32,401 nt of DNA from Nocardia yamanashiensis NBRC 100130 (GTDB lineage Bacteria > Actinomycetota > Actinomycetes > Mycobacteriales > Mycobacteriaceae). The stretch covers positions 1 through 32,401 of the forward strand of contig NZ_BDCD01000057.1 of NCBI RefSeq assembly GCF_001613325.1. The letters are read 5' to 3'. The position numbers were made by a program, and so were the translations under genes. The notes beneath the pieces are model-generated. The model was given only the letters and a program-made list of their open reading frames with translations, had not been told where the DNA came from and made no database searches. This document shows positions 14,699-22,512 of this stretch, piece by piece (the first letter of the stretch is position 1; every line of letters begins with the position of its first letter).

Positions 14699-15237
14699 TC
14701 CGCCGCCTGTTCCCCACCGCCGCGACACTGCTCGCCTTCGTCTATCTGCTGGCCGGGGCCACGGGGACGGCCGTCGCGTATCAACCGGTCGATATCGTGC
14801 ACACCGAACAGGTGCAGGCGGGCCCGTATCACGTGACCGTCGGTTTCAGCGAATGGCCTTTGCGCGCAATGCAATCGCTTGATTTCACCTTCGTCCCCGA
14901 GGGCGGCATAGCCGACAAGACCGGCAAGCTCACCCAGATCCAGCCCGACGGCAAGGTGCGCCGCGCCGAACCGCTGTCCCGGCATCCGCGCAAACGCGAG
15001 GACTGGGGCCTGGACGTGCGCTCACTGGACAAGCAGGGCGACTGGATCTTCCGCTTCGCCATCGACGGCCCGCAGGGTCACGGCGAAGGCGAACTACGCG
15101 CCCTCCCGGTCCTGGAACAGCCCGGCCCGCCGCTGGGCCTCAGCTGGGGCGTGAGCAGCCTCCCGCTGCTGGCCTTGATCGCCTTCCTCACCTACGCCTG
15201 GCGTCGCACCAAACCCCAGGTCGCCGCACTCGCCTGA
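14695..15237 (+). CDS. Membrane-anchored exported beta-domain protein, last gene of the cassette
   Basis: The 180-residue protein has a signal peptide (1-28, ending AVA|YQ), an exported domain and a C-terminal membrane helix (about 150-168) followed by WRRTK, so it faces outward. The exported part begins VHTEQVQAGPYHVTVGFSEWPLRA, contains DFTFVPEGGIA and RHPRKREDWGLDV, and ends with GDWIFRFAIDGPQGHGEG. This is the same GPY...W strand pattern as the YtkA-like gene two places upstream, with His36, 46, 97 and 129 as possible metal ligands. Its ATG overlaps the stop of the membrane-protein gene. I know no named function. Confidence 0.75.
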   Translation: MIRRLFPTAATLLAFVYLLAGATGTAVAYQPVDIVHTEQVQAGPYHVTVGFSEWPLRAMQSLDFTFVPEGGIADKTGKLTQIQPDGKVRRAEPLSRHPRKREDWGLDVRSLDKQGDWIFRFAIDGPQGHGEGELRALPVLEQPGPPLGLSWGVSSLPLLALIAFLTYAWRRTKPQVAALA

Positions 15238-15261
15238 AACCGCTGCGGGGACACTGGATCC

Positions 15262-15657
15262 ATGGACACCCCCGAACAGCTGATCGTGGTGGACACCGCC
15301 AATGTCGTCGGCTCCAAACCCGACGGCTGGTGGCGGGACCGAGCCGGCGCGGCCCGGCGACTGCTCACCGATCTGACCGACCTCCCCGATGCCGCCCACA
15401 TCCTGGTCGTACTCGAAGGCGCCGCCAAGTCCGCGGCGGCCGCCAACGAGCCGCGGTTCGCTCCCCTGCGCCTCGTGCACGCCGACGGTTCCGGCGACGA
15501 CGCCATAGTCGATGTCGTAGCGGCAGCCTCGCCACCGGTCACCGTCGTCACCGCCGACCGCGGCCTGCGCGCCCGCGTCGAAGCACTCGGCGCCACCACC
15601 GTCGGCCCGCGCTGGCTGTGGGATTCGATCGACCGGCAGCGGTCAACCGGGGAATAG
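15262..15657 (+). CDS. NYN/PIN-like domain protein
   Basis: A 131-residue single domain. IVVDTANVVGSKPDGWWRDRAGAA carries the first acidic residue (Asp11) and an asparagine. GSGDDAIVDVVA carries a middle acidic cluster, and VTVVTADRGLRARVEALGATTVGPRWL gives the final Asp. This three-part arrangement is that of NYN/PIN nucleases. Related short actinobacterial proteins are often labelled as NTP pyrophosphohydrolases without support. RNase activity is plausible but unproven. It starts 24 bp after the copper-like cassette and 41 bp before the AlkZ-like gene, so it may be co-transcribed. Confidence 0.65.
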   Translation: MDTPEQLIVVDTANVVGSKPDGWWRDRAGAARRLLTDLTDLPDAAHILVVLEGAAKSAAAANEPRFAPLRLVHADGSGDDAIVDVVAAASPPVTVVTADRGLRARVEALGATTVGPRWLWDSIDRQRSTGE

Positions 15658-15698
15658 GCTCGTCCAGCGCAATCGAACCCGTTCCTGGGAGGCGATCA

Positions 15699-16907
15699 GT
15701 GACAGGTCGAAAGTCCGGCGCCACCGTCGAGGTATCCGCGGACGCCGTGCGAGCGTTCCGATTGCACGCCCACCACCTCACCCGGCGTCAACCCCTCGAC
15801 GCGCTGCTCGACGTGGCGGGCGCCTGCGGAATCCAGAACAGCCCACCCGGTTCCGCGCTCCTGGCGCTGCACGCCCGGGTAGAAGGCGTCACGCCGGGCC
15901 ACTTCGACGCGTTGATCGGCGCGGACAAGACGCTCCTGCAAACGTGGTGCATGCGCGGTTCACCGTATCTATTTCCCACCGCCGACACCCCGATCTTCAC
16001 GACCGGCGTACTCCCGCCCACCGAAAAAGCACGCGTGCACCTCATCACCGGCGTAGACCCGGCCCTGGCCGAACTCGGGCTGAGCCTGGACGAAGCCGTC
16101 GATCACACCGCCGCCGAGATCGACGCCGTACTGTCGGGCCGCCGACTCGCGATCAATGAACTCGGCCAGGAACTCGCCGACCGCATCGCCCCGAAACTGT
16201 CGCCCGCCCAACGCAAGACGTGGCAGGCGCCGGGTCCCTACGCCGCCGGCCAACCGCTCGGCGAAGGTGTCGTGCATTTCTGCCTGCGGATCCTCACCCT
16301 CCGCGGCCTGATCTGCTTCGCGGAACGCACCGGCAACAAGTCCCCGTTCGTCCTCGTCGAGGAATGGCTCGGGGCACCACCACCGCAACTCGATCCGGAA
16401 ACCGCCCGCGCCGCACTGCTGCGCCGCTACCTCCATTGCTACGGCCCGTCCACCCGCAAGGATTTCGCCGCCTGGCTCGGCGTCTCCACCGGCGACGTCG
16501 ATCCGTGGTGGAACAGCCTCGAAAACGAGCTCACCCCAATCGAATTCGCGGGCAACCGGACCTGGATCCACACCGATGATCTCGATGCCTTGACTTGTTC
16601 CCCGCCGTCACACGGACTCCGCCTCCTCCCACCCGGCGACCCCTACATCCAGTCCCGTGACCGCGAAACCCTCATCGACAAGAAGCACCATCGCGAAATC
16701 TGGAAAACGGTCGGAGCCCCGGGCACCATCTTGGCCGATGGCGAGCTGGCCGGAATCTGGCGGCCGCGCAAGACCAATAGCGCGCTGGCCCTGACGATCA
16801 CCACATTCCGGCCGCTGAAACCCGCGCTGCGCAAGCAACTCCGGGCCGAAGCAGAGCAGTTGGCGGAATTGCGCGGGGCGAAAACGGTTCAGGTCGTTAC
16901 GAGCTGA
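15699..16907 (+). CDS. AlkZ/YcaQ-like winged-helix DNA-binding protein
   Basis: The 402-residue protein matches the winged-helix (HTH_42) family that includes AlkZ DNA glycosylases, which remove alkylated or crosslinked bases. Visible features are RGSPYLFPTADTPIFT near 87-102, RYLHCYGPSTRKDFAAWLGVS (about 245-265, a winged helix) and a C-terminal LLPPGDPYIQSRDRETLIDKKHHREIW...GAPGTILADGELAGIWRPRK. I could not place the catalytic Q-x-Q/Q-x-D motif with confidence, so activity is uncertain. GTG 15699 has GGGAGG 6 nt upstream. The last 11 bases overlap the convergent secreted-protein gene. Confidence 0.75.
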   Translation: MTGRKSGATVEVSADAVRAFRLHAHHLTRRQPLDALLDVAGACGIQNSPPGSALLALHARVEGVTPGHFDALIGADKTLLQTWCMRGSPYLFPTADTPIFTTGVLPPTEKARVHLITGVDPALAELGLSLDEAVDHTAAEIDAVLSGRRLAINELGQELADRIAPKLSPAQRKTWQAPGPYAAGQPLGEGVVHFCLRILTLRGLICFAERTGNKSPFVLVEEWLGAPPPQLDPETARAALLRRYLHCYGPSTRKDFAAWLGVSTGDVDPWWNSLENELTPIEFAGNRTWIHTDDLDALTCSPPSHGLRLLPPGDPYIQSRDRETLIDKKHHREIWKTVGAPGTILADGELAGIWRPRKTNSALALTITTFRPLKPALRKQLRAEAEQLAELRGAKTVQVVTS

Positions 16908-17307
16908 CCACGCAGGCGCTGCCGAGGTTGATGCCGGTGCCCACCTGTACGACCGCCCATTGGGAACCGTTGTAGGTCCAGGCCTGGATGTAGTGGGTGC
17001 CGGTGGAGGTGGGGGTCCAGCTGGAGGTGCCGGTGCCGCCGGAGCCGAGGGAGAACTGCTGGGTGCCGAAAGTGGCGGTGGCGCTGTCGTAGAGCCACAC
17101 GTACTCGTTCGGGCTGCCGTTCACCGTCACGGTGTACGAGCAGTTGGTGCCGTAGTTCCCGCCACCCAGATTGATGCTGCTGCCGGAGGACACGGCCACG
17201 CTGGTGACGTAGGCCGAAGCGCCGGGAGCGGTCCACAGCAGGGCCGCCGCCGCGGCGCAGAGCAGAGCGGTGAGGGCCGGCTTCCGATTCCGGATCAGGT
17301 TGATCAT
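16897..17307 (-). CDS. Small secreted protein, unrecognised
   Basis: The 136-residue precursor has a classical signal peptide (1-32, ending ASA|YV). The mature ~104 residues are rich in Ser, Thr, Gly and Tyr with alternating hydrophobics, suggesting an Ig-like or other beta-sandwich domain. Cys56 and Cys132 are probably disulfide-linked. Two ATGs lie 9 nt apart; the second (17307) is chosen because GGGGAG directly abuts the first and is 9 nt from the second. I do not recognise a named family. It overlaps the AlkZ-like gene tail to tail by 11 bp. Confidence 0.75.
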   Translation of the reverse strand: MINLIRNRKPALTALLCAAAAALLWTAPGASAYVTSVAVSSGSSINLGGGNYGTNCSYTVTVNGSPNEYVWLYDSATATFGTQQFSLGSGGTGTSSWTPTSTGTHYIQAWTYNGSQWAVVQVGTGINLGSACVVSS

Positions 17308-17316
17308 GTCGATCAT

Positions 17317-17322
17317 CTCCCC
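17317..17322 (-). promoter_or_regulatory. Ribosome binding site deciding between two ATGs
   Basis: The minus strand reads GGGGAG immediately followed by ATG (17316) and, 9 nt later, ATG (17307). The zero spacing rules out the first ATG as the main start. Confidence 0.5.
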
Positions 17323-17507
17323 AGAGAACTGATGAATTGCGTCAGGAACGGCGCATGAAAATCAGTGTCGGCGTTACGGGAAGACGACACGCGGGTATCG
17401 GACCACCCGCCGCGCAATCGATTCGGCCTTGCTCATCGCGTCGTGCTTTTCCAGCTGTCCGGAGTACTCGAAATCGGCCTTGGAGACCGGTGCTGGAAAA
17501 TGGGCGG

Positions 17508-17954
17508 GTGAGTACCGTCAACGATCGTCCCGTGCCGCCGCCGGCCAGCGCTTCCGTCCTCGTGCTGACCTTGGCGCATCGTGTCGAAGCCGAACTCGGG
17601 GCGGCGCTGGCGGGGCTGAATCTGACGGTGGCGCGGCTGGCGCTGCTCGGGCATATCGCGAGTGTGCCGGGGATTTCGTTCAGTGAACTGGCGCGGATGG
17701 GCGGGATCAGTGTGCAGAGCGTGCATACGGGGGTGAAGGCGATGGTGGCCGACGGGCTGGTGCGGGATCGGACGGCGCGGGCGGGGTCGGCGTCGAATAT
17801 CGAGCTGACGGCCAAGGGCGGGCGCTTGCTGCGGGCGGCCGAGGCGGTGGTCGCGGAGGTGGACGAGCGGCTGTTCGGGGCCGCGGGGGATGCGGTGCTG
17901 CGGCAGATCGGGGCGGCGGTGGTGGCCGCGTACACGGGGCGGAACGCGTCCTGA
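17508..17954 (+). CDS. MarR-family transcriptional regulator
   Basis: A 148-residue winged-helix regulator. The core is LNLTVARLALLGHIASVPGISFSELARMGGISVQSVHTGVKAMVADGLVRD (about 37-88), with the recognition helix SVQSVHTGVKAM and a wing ending ASNIELTAKGGRLL. Start is GTG 17508 preceded by GGAAAA. It lies 100 bp upstream of a small membrane-protein gene on the same strand. Two 17-bp palindromes in that gap are its likely operators, so it probably represses the downstream gene. None of these sites is seen upstream of the regulator itself. Confidence 0.88.
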   Translation: MSTVNDRPVPPPASASVLVLTLAHRVEAELGAALAGLNLTVARLALLGHIASVPGISFSELARMGGISVQSVHTGVKAMVADGLVRDRTARAGSASNIELTAKGGRLLRAAEAVVAEVDERLFGAAGDAVLRQIGAAVVAAYTGRNAS

Positions 17955-17993
17955 TACAGCGGTTTTCGATGTCGCGGTGAACTTTCCCACAAC

Positions 17994-18010
17994 CTTCAGC
18001 TGGATTGAAG
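17994..18010. promoter_or_regulatory. Candidate MarR operator, copy 1 (imperfect)
   Basis: CTTCAGCTGGATTGAAG has 5-bp matching arms (CTTCA...TGAAG) and the same 17-bp length as the perfect copy 29 bp downstream. Confidence 0.55.
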
Positions 18011-18022
18011 CTTAGGGCTATG

Positions 18023-18039
18023 CTTCAGTCAGACTGAAG
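18023..18039. promoter_or_regulatory. Candidate MarR operator, copy 2 (perfect)
   Basis: CTTCAGTC-A-GACTGAAG is a perfect 8-bp-arm palindrome ending just before the Shine-Dalgarno GGGAGGA of the membrane-protein gene. Its size and position suit a MarR dimer. Confidence 0.65.
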
Positions 18040-18054
18040 GTGGGAGGAAGAGCA

Positions 18055-18501
18055 ATGCAGAGCGCACTGCTGTCGATTCATGTGCTGGCCGCGATCGTCT
18101 TCGTGGGCGGGTCCGCGGTGGCCGCGAGCCTGTTTCCCCGCTACGCGCCGGTGGCGGAGACCGCGGAGCAGGCCGGGGAAGTGCGAAATGTGGCGGTGGC
18201 CAAGGCATTTCACCGGATCACCGGCAGTTACGCGGTGCTGGCGCTGATCGTGCCGGTGGTGGGCATCGCGCTGGCGGCGGTGCAGGGCCGGATGGGCGAA
18301 ATCTGGATCACCGTCGCCATGGCGCTCACCTTCATCGCGGGCGGGCTGCTGGCGGCCTTCATCCACCCGATCCAGAAGCAGGCCCTGGATCAGCCGGACG
18401 AAGGCCAGCGCCTGCGTCAGCTGTCGATGCTGGCGGGCATCTACAACCTGCTGTGGGCGGTGGTGGTCGTGCTCATGATCGTCCGCCCCGGCGCGCACTG
18501 A
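18055..18501 (+). CDS. Small four-helix integral membrane protein
   Basis: The 148-residue protein has membrane helices at about 4-26, 56-78, 83-105 and 124-144. SIHVLAAIVFVGGSAVAASLF has the His-in-first-helix, VGG pattern seen in small b-type-cytochrome-like or CopD/DUF2269-like proteins. HRITGSY follows at 53-59, and His104 lies in helix 3. Function is unknown. GGGAGGA sits 6 nt before ATG 18055. The two palindromes in its promoter tie it to the upstream MarR regulator. It converges on the SDR gene with a 7-bp gap. Confidence 0.75.
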   Translation: MQSALLSIHVLAAIVFVGGSAVAASLFPRYAPVAETAEQAGEVRNVAVAKAFHRITGSYAVLALIVPVVGIALAAVQGRMGEIWITVAMALTFIAGGLLAAFIHPIQKQALDQPDEGQRLRQLSMLAGIYNLLWAVVVVLMIVRPGAH

Positions 18502-18508
18502 ATCTTGT

Positions 18509-19261
18509 TCAGAGCGCCATCTTTCCATTGTCGACGGTGTAGACCGCGCCGTGCACGGCCGAGGCTTCCGGGGAGCACAGGAACGCGATCACATTCGCGA
18601 CCTGCTGCGGATCCATCAGTCCGCGCGCGGTGGCGGTCTTCATGATCAGCGTGTAGTCGGGGTCCGCCGGGAACGTGAAGTTCTCGAGCAGCGGCGTCGT
18701 CATCCCGCCGGGGCATACGGCGTTCACCCGAATTCCCTTGCCGTCGAATTCGAGCGCCATGGCCCGGGTGAGCCCGATCAGCCCGTGTTTGGCCGCGCAG
18801 TATCCCGCCGAATACGCCTGCCCCTCGAGCCCGGCGATCGAGGCGACATTGACGATGCAGCCGCCCACCGCGAGCAGGAAGGGCAGGGCCGCCCGCGACA
18901 GGAAGAACGGCGCACTCAGATTCACCGCGAGATCGCGCTGCCATTCCGCGTCGGTGACTTCCCCGGTGTGCCGCATGGTGTGCGCACCCGCCGCATTGAC
19001 CAGGATGTCGATCCCGCCGAACCGCTCGGCACACACCCGGACGATCTCGTCCCCGGCGCTCGGATCGGCGAGATCCGCTGCCAGCCAAGCGCTTTCCGTA
19101 CCGACGAGGGCGGTGTCGAGCCGCTGCTCGTCCCGCCCCACCCCGAACACCCGGGCCCCGCCCGCGCTCAGCGTCCGCGCCACGGCGGCTCCCAGCCCCG
19201 ACGAGGCTCCCGTCACCACGGCCACCCGGCCCTCGAAACGCCCGGCCTCAGCGCCAGTCAT
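18509..19261 (-). CDS. Short-chain dehydrogenase/reductase (classical SDR)
   Basis: A 250-residue enzyme of classical SDR length. VVTGASSGLG (about 15-24) is the cofactor-binding motif, LVNAAGAH is the NAG motif, and IVNVASIAG gives the catalytic Ser. Y-C-A-A-K gives the Tyr and Lys, and VNAVCPGGMTTPL is the post-catalytic PG motif. It is probably an NAD(P)-dependent oxidoreductase of a secondary alcohol or ketone. The start at 19261 is favoured because GGAG lies 6 nt upstream; the ATG at 19273 has GGGGAGG too close. It lies 85 bp downstream of the DUF2993 gene on the same strand. Confidence 0.92.
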   Translation of the reverse strand: MTGAEAGRFEGRVAVVTGASSGLGAAVARTLSAGGARVFGVGRDEQRLDTALVGTESAWLAADLADPSAGDEIVRVCAERFGGIDILVNAAGAHTMRHTGEVTDAEWQRDLAVNLSAPFFLSRAALPFLLAVGGCIVNVASIAGLEGQAYSAGYCAAKHGLIGLTRAMALEFDGKGIRVNAVCPGGMTTPLLENFTFPADPDYTLIMKTATARGLMDPQQVANVIAFLCSPEASAVHGAVYTVDNGKMAL

Positions 19262-19346
19262 ACCCGTCTCCATTCCTCCCCGGCCGGCCACGAAACCGCC
19301 GCCCGTGCAACCGGATCCAACATAGCCGGGGCGGTGAGAGCCCGGA

Positions 19347-20048
19347 CTACGGCAGGTCCGAGAACCGCACATTGTGCGCGACGGCCGTCACCAGCAATCC
19401 GTCCGCGCTCGGTGCGATGGACGTCAATTGCGCACCGAGCGGCAGCTTCTGCAAGGGCACCGTGAAGGTGAGCGATTCCCGCAACCACGCCAGGGAAATC
19501 GTCGGCCCGCCCATGGTCGACTGCACCGACACCGGCACCACCTCGATCCCGCCGACGGTCGGATTCACCGTCACCACCACCGTCGCGGGCACCGGCACCG
19601 GAATCCCCTCCACCTCGAACTTCCCGGTGACCCGCAGTCCCTCCGGGCTGTCGGAGATCGACTCCACGCCCGAAGGCGCATAACCCTTGACCGTCTCGTA
19701 GGGCACCAGCGCGGTCGCCGTCGCATCGGCGGCCTCGATATTCGAAGTGCGGCTCTGCACCAGATCCCCCAGCGGAGCCGACACCCCCGTCAGCTTCACC
19801 CGCAGATCCCGTACCGACATCCCCTGATCACTCCACTCGTCCGCCCGCACCTCGATGTCCTCGTACTTCCCGTCGAAAGCCTGCGTCAGGAACGGAAACC
19901 CGCCGATCGTCACGCTCGGCTGCTGCGCGAGCCCGTACTCCTCCGCGATCTTCCGCCCGATCTCGTTCTGCGCCGCCACCACTCCCACCCGGTCCCCCAC
20001 GACCAGTGCGATCCCGACCACGACCAGGAAAATCAGCAATCCGCGCAT
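19347..20048 (-). CDS. DUF2993 (LmeA-like) exported protein
   Basis: The 233-residue protein has an N-terminal signal/anchor (about 3-18, LLIFLVVVGIALVVG). The DUF2993 hallmark is VTIGGFPFLTQAFDGKYEDIEV (about 46-67), followed by a long beta-rich lipid-binding-type domain. The mycobacterial relative LmeA is an envelope phospholipase needed for mannan elongation in lipoglycans, so an envelope lipid role is plausible; orthology to LmeA itself is not shown. GGGG precedes ATG 20048. The SDR gene lies downstream and may be co-transcribed. Confidence 0.85.
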   Translation of the reverse strand: MRGLLIFLVVVGIALVVGDRVGVVAAQNEIGRKIAEEYGLAQQPSVTIGGFPFLTQAFDGKYEDIEVRADEWSDQGMSVRDLRVKLTGVSAPLGDLVQSRTSNIEAADATATALVPYETVKGYAPSGVESISDSPEGLRVTGKFEVEGIPVPVPATVVVTVNPTVGGIEVVPVSVQSTMGGPTISLAWLRESLTFTVPLQKLPLGAQLTSIAPSADGLLVTAVAHNVRFSDLP

Positions 20049-20112
20049 AACCCCATCATGCTGTGCGATCGCGCCGCCGGGCGTCCGCGACCCGGCCCGC
20101 CACCCGATTCGG

Positions 20113-21216
20113 TCAGGAGTTCGCCGCCCCGGGACGGAAGCCGCCGGTCGCGGTCCAGAGCCCGAAGGGGACGTGCGTGGTGGCCAGGCCGGCGGGATTC
20201 AGGAGACGGCCCATGCGTTTGAGCGTGCGCAGGGTCAACTGGCGTTCGGTGATGCGCAGGTGGGGAAAGGATCGGTGGAGGCGGGTTTCGGTGTGCAGGG
20301 ATTCGGCGGGCGTGCGCAGCCAGGTGATGAGCAGCAGGTTGGATTCGTCGTCGGCGGTCGCCACACAGAGCCGGATTTCCGGCCAGCCGCGCAAGGCCGC
20401 GGTGACGGTGTCGAGATCATGGGCGGGCAGGCTGGCCCGATAGGTCATGATGACCGACCAGCCGGCGTGCGCCTCGGCGAAATCGCAGCGGAAGAGCAGG
20501 CGCTGCGAGCGGGTCATCTCGGTGATGCGGCGGCGCACCGTGGATTCGGTGAGCCCGGTGTCCGCCGCCAGGTCGGTATTGGTACGGCGGGCGTCGGGGC
20601 CGAGCGCGAGCAACAGCTCCAGATCGCCGGGGCGGCGGGTGGAGGCCGGTCGGGAGCGATCGGGCGCGTCGGTGAGCAGGGTGCGCTGGGCGGGGTCGAG
20701 CGCCTGGGGCCGCCAGTGGCTGCCTTCGAGGTAGGTGTGCAGGCCGATCGCGGGCCGCACGGCGAGCACGCCGGGCAGGGCGGCCAGCGCTCCGGTGACG
20801 AAACCGTCCAGGGCGCCGGGGTTTTCGAGGGCGACGGTGAGTTGCAGCGCGTAATGGCCGGTGATGCGTTCGACGCTGACGACCCACGGCCAGGCGCACA
20901 CGCGGCCGGAGATCTCGGCGATGGCCTCGGTGCGGCAGTGCAGGCGAATGTAGGCGACCGTGGCGAATTCCGGCGCGTAGGCGGTGAGCCAGGCCAGCCC
21001 GCTCTCGGTCAGCCGGCGCCAGCGGCGGGCCGCGGTGGTGGCGTCCATGCCGAGGGAAACACCGATGCGGCCCCAGGGCGCGCGGGGATTGATCTGCAGA
21101 GCGTTCACCAGATCCAGATCACGCTCCCCGAACACCGGTATGGCGGATTCCGGCGGATCGATGTCGGGAATGCCGATATCCGGCGAATCCGCGGACTCAT
21201 GCGGCATGGCGGTCAT
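20113..21216 (-). CDS. Tandem (two-module) Lrp/AsnC-family regulator
   Basis: A 367-residue protein, twice the usual ~150. Module 1 has an AsnC-type HTH at about 32-75 (ERDLDLVNALQINPRAPWGRIGVSLGMDATTAARRWRRL) and a RAM-like effector domain to about 170. Module 2 has a second HTH at about 198-240 (DLAADTGLTESTVRRRI) and a second effector domain to about 330. Lrp proteins sense amino acids or related small molecules as oligomers. It is divergent over 45 bp from an MFS-amidohydrolase operon, which it probably controls. ATG 21216 or 21207 is possible; neither has a strong ribosome binding site. The open frame continues upstream antisense to the transporter but lacks the family signature there. 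Confidence 0.85.
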   Translation of the reverse strand: MTAMPHESADSPDIGIPDIDPPESAIPVFGERDLDLVNALQINPRAPWGRIGVSLGMDATTAARRWRRLTESGLAWLTAYAPEFATVAYIRLHCRTEAIAEISGRVCAWPWVVSVERITGHYALQLTVALENPGALDGFVTGALAALPGVLAVRPAIGLHTYLEGSHWRPQALDPAQRTLLTDAPDRSRPASTRRPGDLELLLALGPDARRTNTDLAADTGLTESTVRRRITEMTRSQRLLFRCDFAEAHAGWSVIMTYRASLPAHDLDTVTAALRGWPEIRLCVATADDESNLLLITWLRTPAESLHTETRLHRSFPHLRITERQLTLRTLKRMGRLLNPAGLATTHVPFGLWTATGGFRPGAANS

Positions 21217-21261
21217 TGTGGCACGAGTTACGCACCCCGCCGCGAAAGGGTTCGCCAGCCG

Positions 21262-22512
21262 ATGCCGCGCACCACCCGGATCACCGTCCTGCTGCTGTTC
21301 GCGGCATGGGTGGTGGATTACATCGATCGCATCGTCATCAATTTCGCGCTGCCCGCGATCGGCGACGATCTCGGGCTCGACCACACCCGGCAGGGCCTGC
21401 TGGTGTCGGTGTTCTTCCTCGCCTACGCGGGCATGCAGGTGCCGGGCGGGCTGCTCGCGGACCGGTTCGGGGCGCTCACCGTGGGCGGCATCGGACTGCT
21501 GGCCTGGTCGGTGTTCACCGGATTGACCGCGCTGGCTTGGTCTTTCAGCGTGCTGCTGGCCATGCGATTCCTGTTCGGGCTGGTGCAGGGGGTGTTCCCG
21601 GCGGCCGCGCTGAAAGCGCTGTCGGAGCGCACCGCGCCGGAGCAGCGCACCACGGCCTCGGGCTGGGTGAACTCCTCGAATGCGGTGGGCATCCTGTTCG
21701 CGTCGGTGATCGCGGCGGTGCTGCTGCCGGCCGCGGGCTGGCGCGTCATGTTCGCGGTCATCTCGCTGCTGGGCGTGGCCGTGGTGCTGGCGTGGCGGCG
21801 CTGGATGCCGGAACCGTTGCCGCACAACGAACTCGCGGCCCCGCTACTGGATCCCGCCGCCCGCCGCGCCGTGCTGCGCTCCCCCGCGCTGCTGGGTTTC
21901 GCGGCCATGTTCTTCGGCTACGACGTGCTGGTGTGGGGTGTGACCGCGTGGTCTCCCACCTACCTGCACGAGGTACGCGGTATAGAGATGAGTGTGATCG
22001 CGTGGGCGTCGCTGCCGTCGACCGCCGCCGGTGCGGTGGGCGTGGTGCTGGGTGCGCGGCTGTCGGATCGGCTGGGCGGACGGGCCCGGCTGATCGTCGC
22101 GCCCGCCATGACCGTCGTGGTCGCCCTGCTGTTCCTGTTGCCGCGCGTGCAATCGTTCCCGCTGTTCATCGTGACCGCCTCGGTCATGGGACTGGTGGCG
22201 TCGCTCTGCTACATGCCCGCGTTCGCGGTACCCCTGCGCGCCCTGCCCAGTAGTTTTCTGGGCGTGGCCACCGGCGTGATCATCTTCGGCGGACAGCTGG
22301 CGGGCGTGCTCAGCCCGCTGGCGTTCGGCGTGGTCACCGATCACGTCTCCTACACCACGGCTTTCGAGGTGATGGCCCTCGGACCGCTGGTGGCGATCGT
22401 GGCCGCGTTCCTGGTGCCGCAGTCCGCCGAGGCCTTCCGCGCCGCCGTCACCGCACGAACTCCCCTGCCCGCCGACGCCATTCCCGCCACCGCGAAGGAG
22501 ATCACCTCATGA
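21262..22512 (+). CDS. MFS transporter
   Basis: A 416-residue protein with 12 predicted helices. VVDYIDRIVINFALPAI (about 17-33) is the helix-1 pattern of the anion:cation symporter branch. GGLLADRFGALTVGG is the loop 2-3 signature. FLFGLVQGVFPAAALKALSE and ASGWVNSSNAVGILFASVIA are helix 4-5 motifs. The likely substrate is an organic acid or acylated amino acid, judging from the amidohydrolase directly downstream. AAAGGG is 11 nt upstream of ATG 21262. The stop overlaps the next start (ATGA at 22509-22512). Confidence 0.9.
   Translation: MPRTTRITVLLLFAAWVVDYIDRIVINFALPAIGDDLGLDHTRQGLLVSVFFLAYAGMQVPGGLLADRFGALTVGGIGLLAWSVFTGLTALAWSFSVLLAMRFLFGLVQGVFPAAALKALSERTAPEQRTTASGWVNSSNAVGILFASVIAAVLLPAAGWRVMFAVISLLGVAVVLAWRRWMPEPLPHNELAAPLLDPAARRAVLRSPALLGFAAMFFGYDVLVWGVTAWSPTYLHEVRGIEMSVIAWASLPSTAAGAVGVVLGARLSDRLGGRARLIVAPAMTVVVALLFLLPRVQSFPLFIVTASVMGLVASLCYMPAFAVPLRALPSSFLGVATGVIIFGGQLAGVLSPLAFGVVTDHVSYTTAFEVMALGPLVAIVAAFLVPQSAEAFRAAVTARTPLPADAIPATAKEITS

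Noticed and set aside
13424..14728. 434-residue minus-strand frame opposite the PmoC-like gene
   Set aside because: It is a charged low-complexity mirror of a membrane protein with no domain.
11716..15237. Calling the cassette a true particulate methane/ammonia/hydrocarbon monooxygenase
   Set aside because: There is no PmoA-like gene, no CAB order, and the beta proteins lack a recognisable PmoB copper site. Only the PmoC motifs support kinship.
21217..21825. N-terminal extension of the tandem Lrp frame
   Set aside because: It is antisense to the MFS gene and rich in Arg, Gln and His; the Lrp domains begin after 21216.
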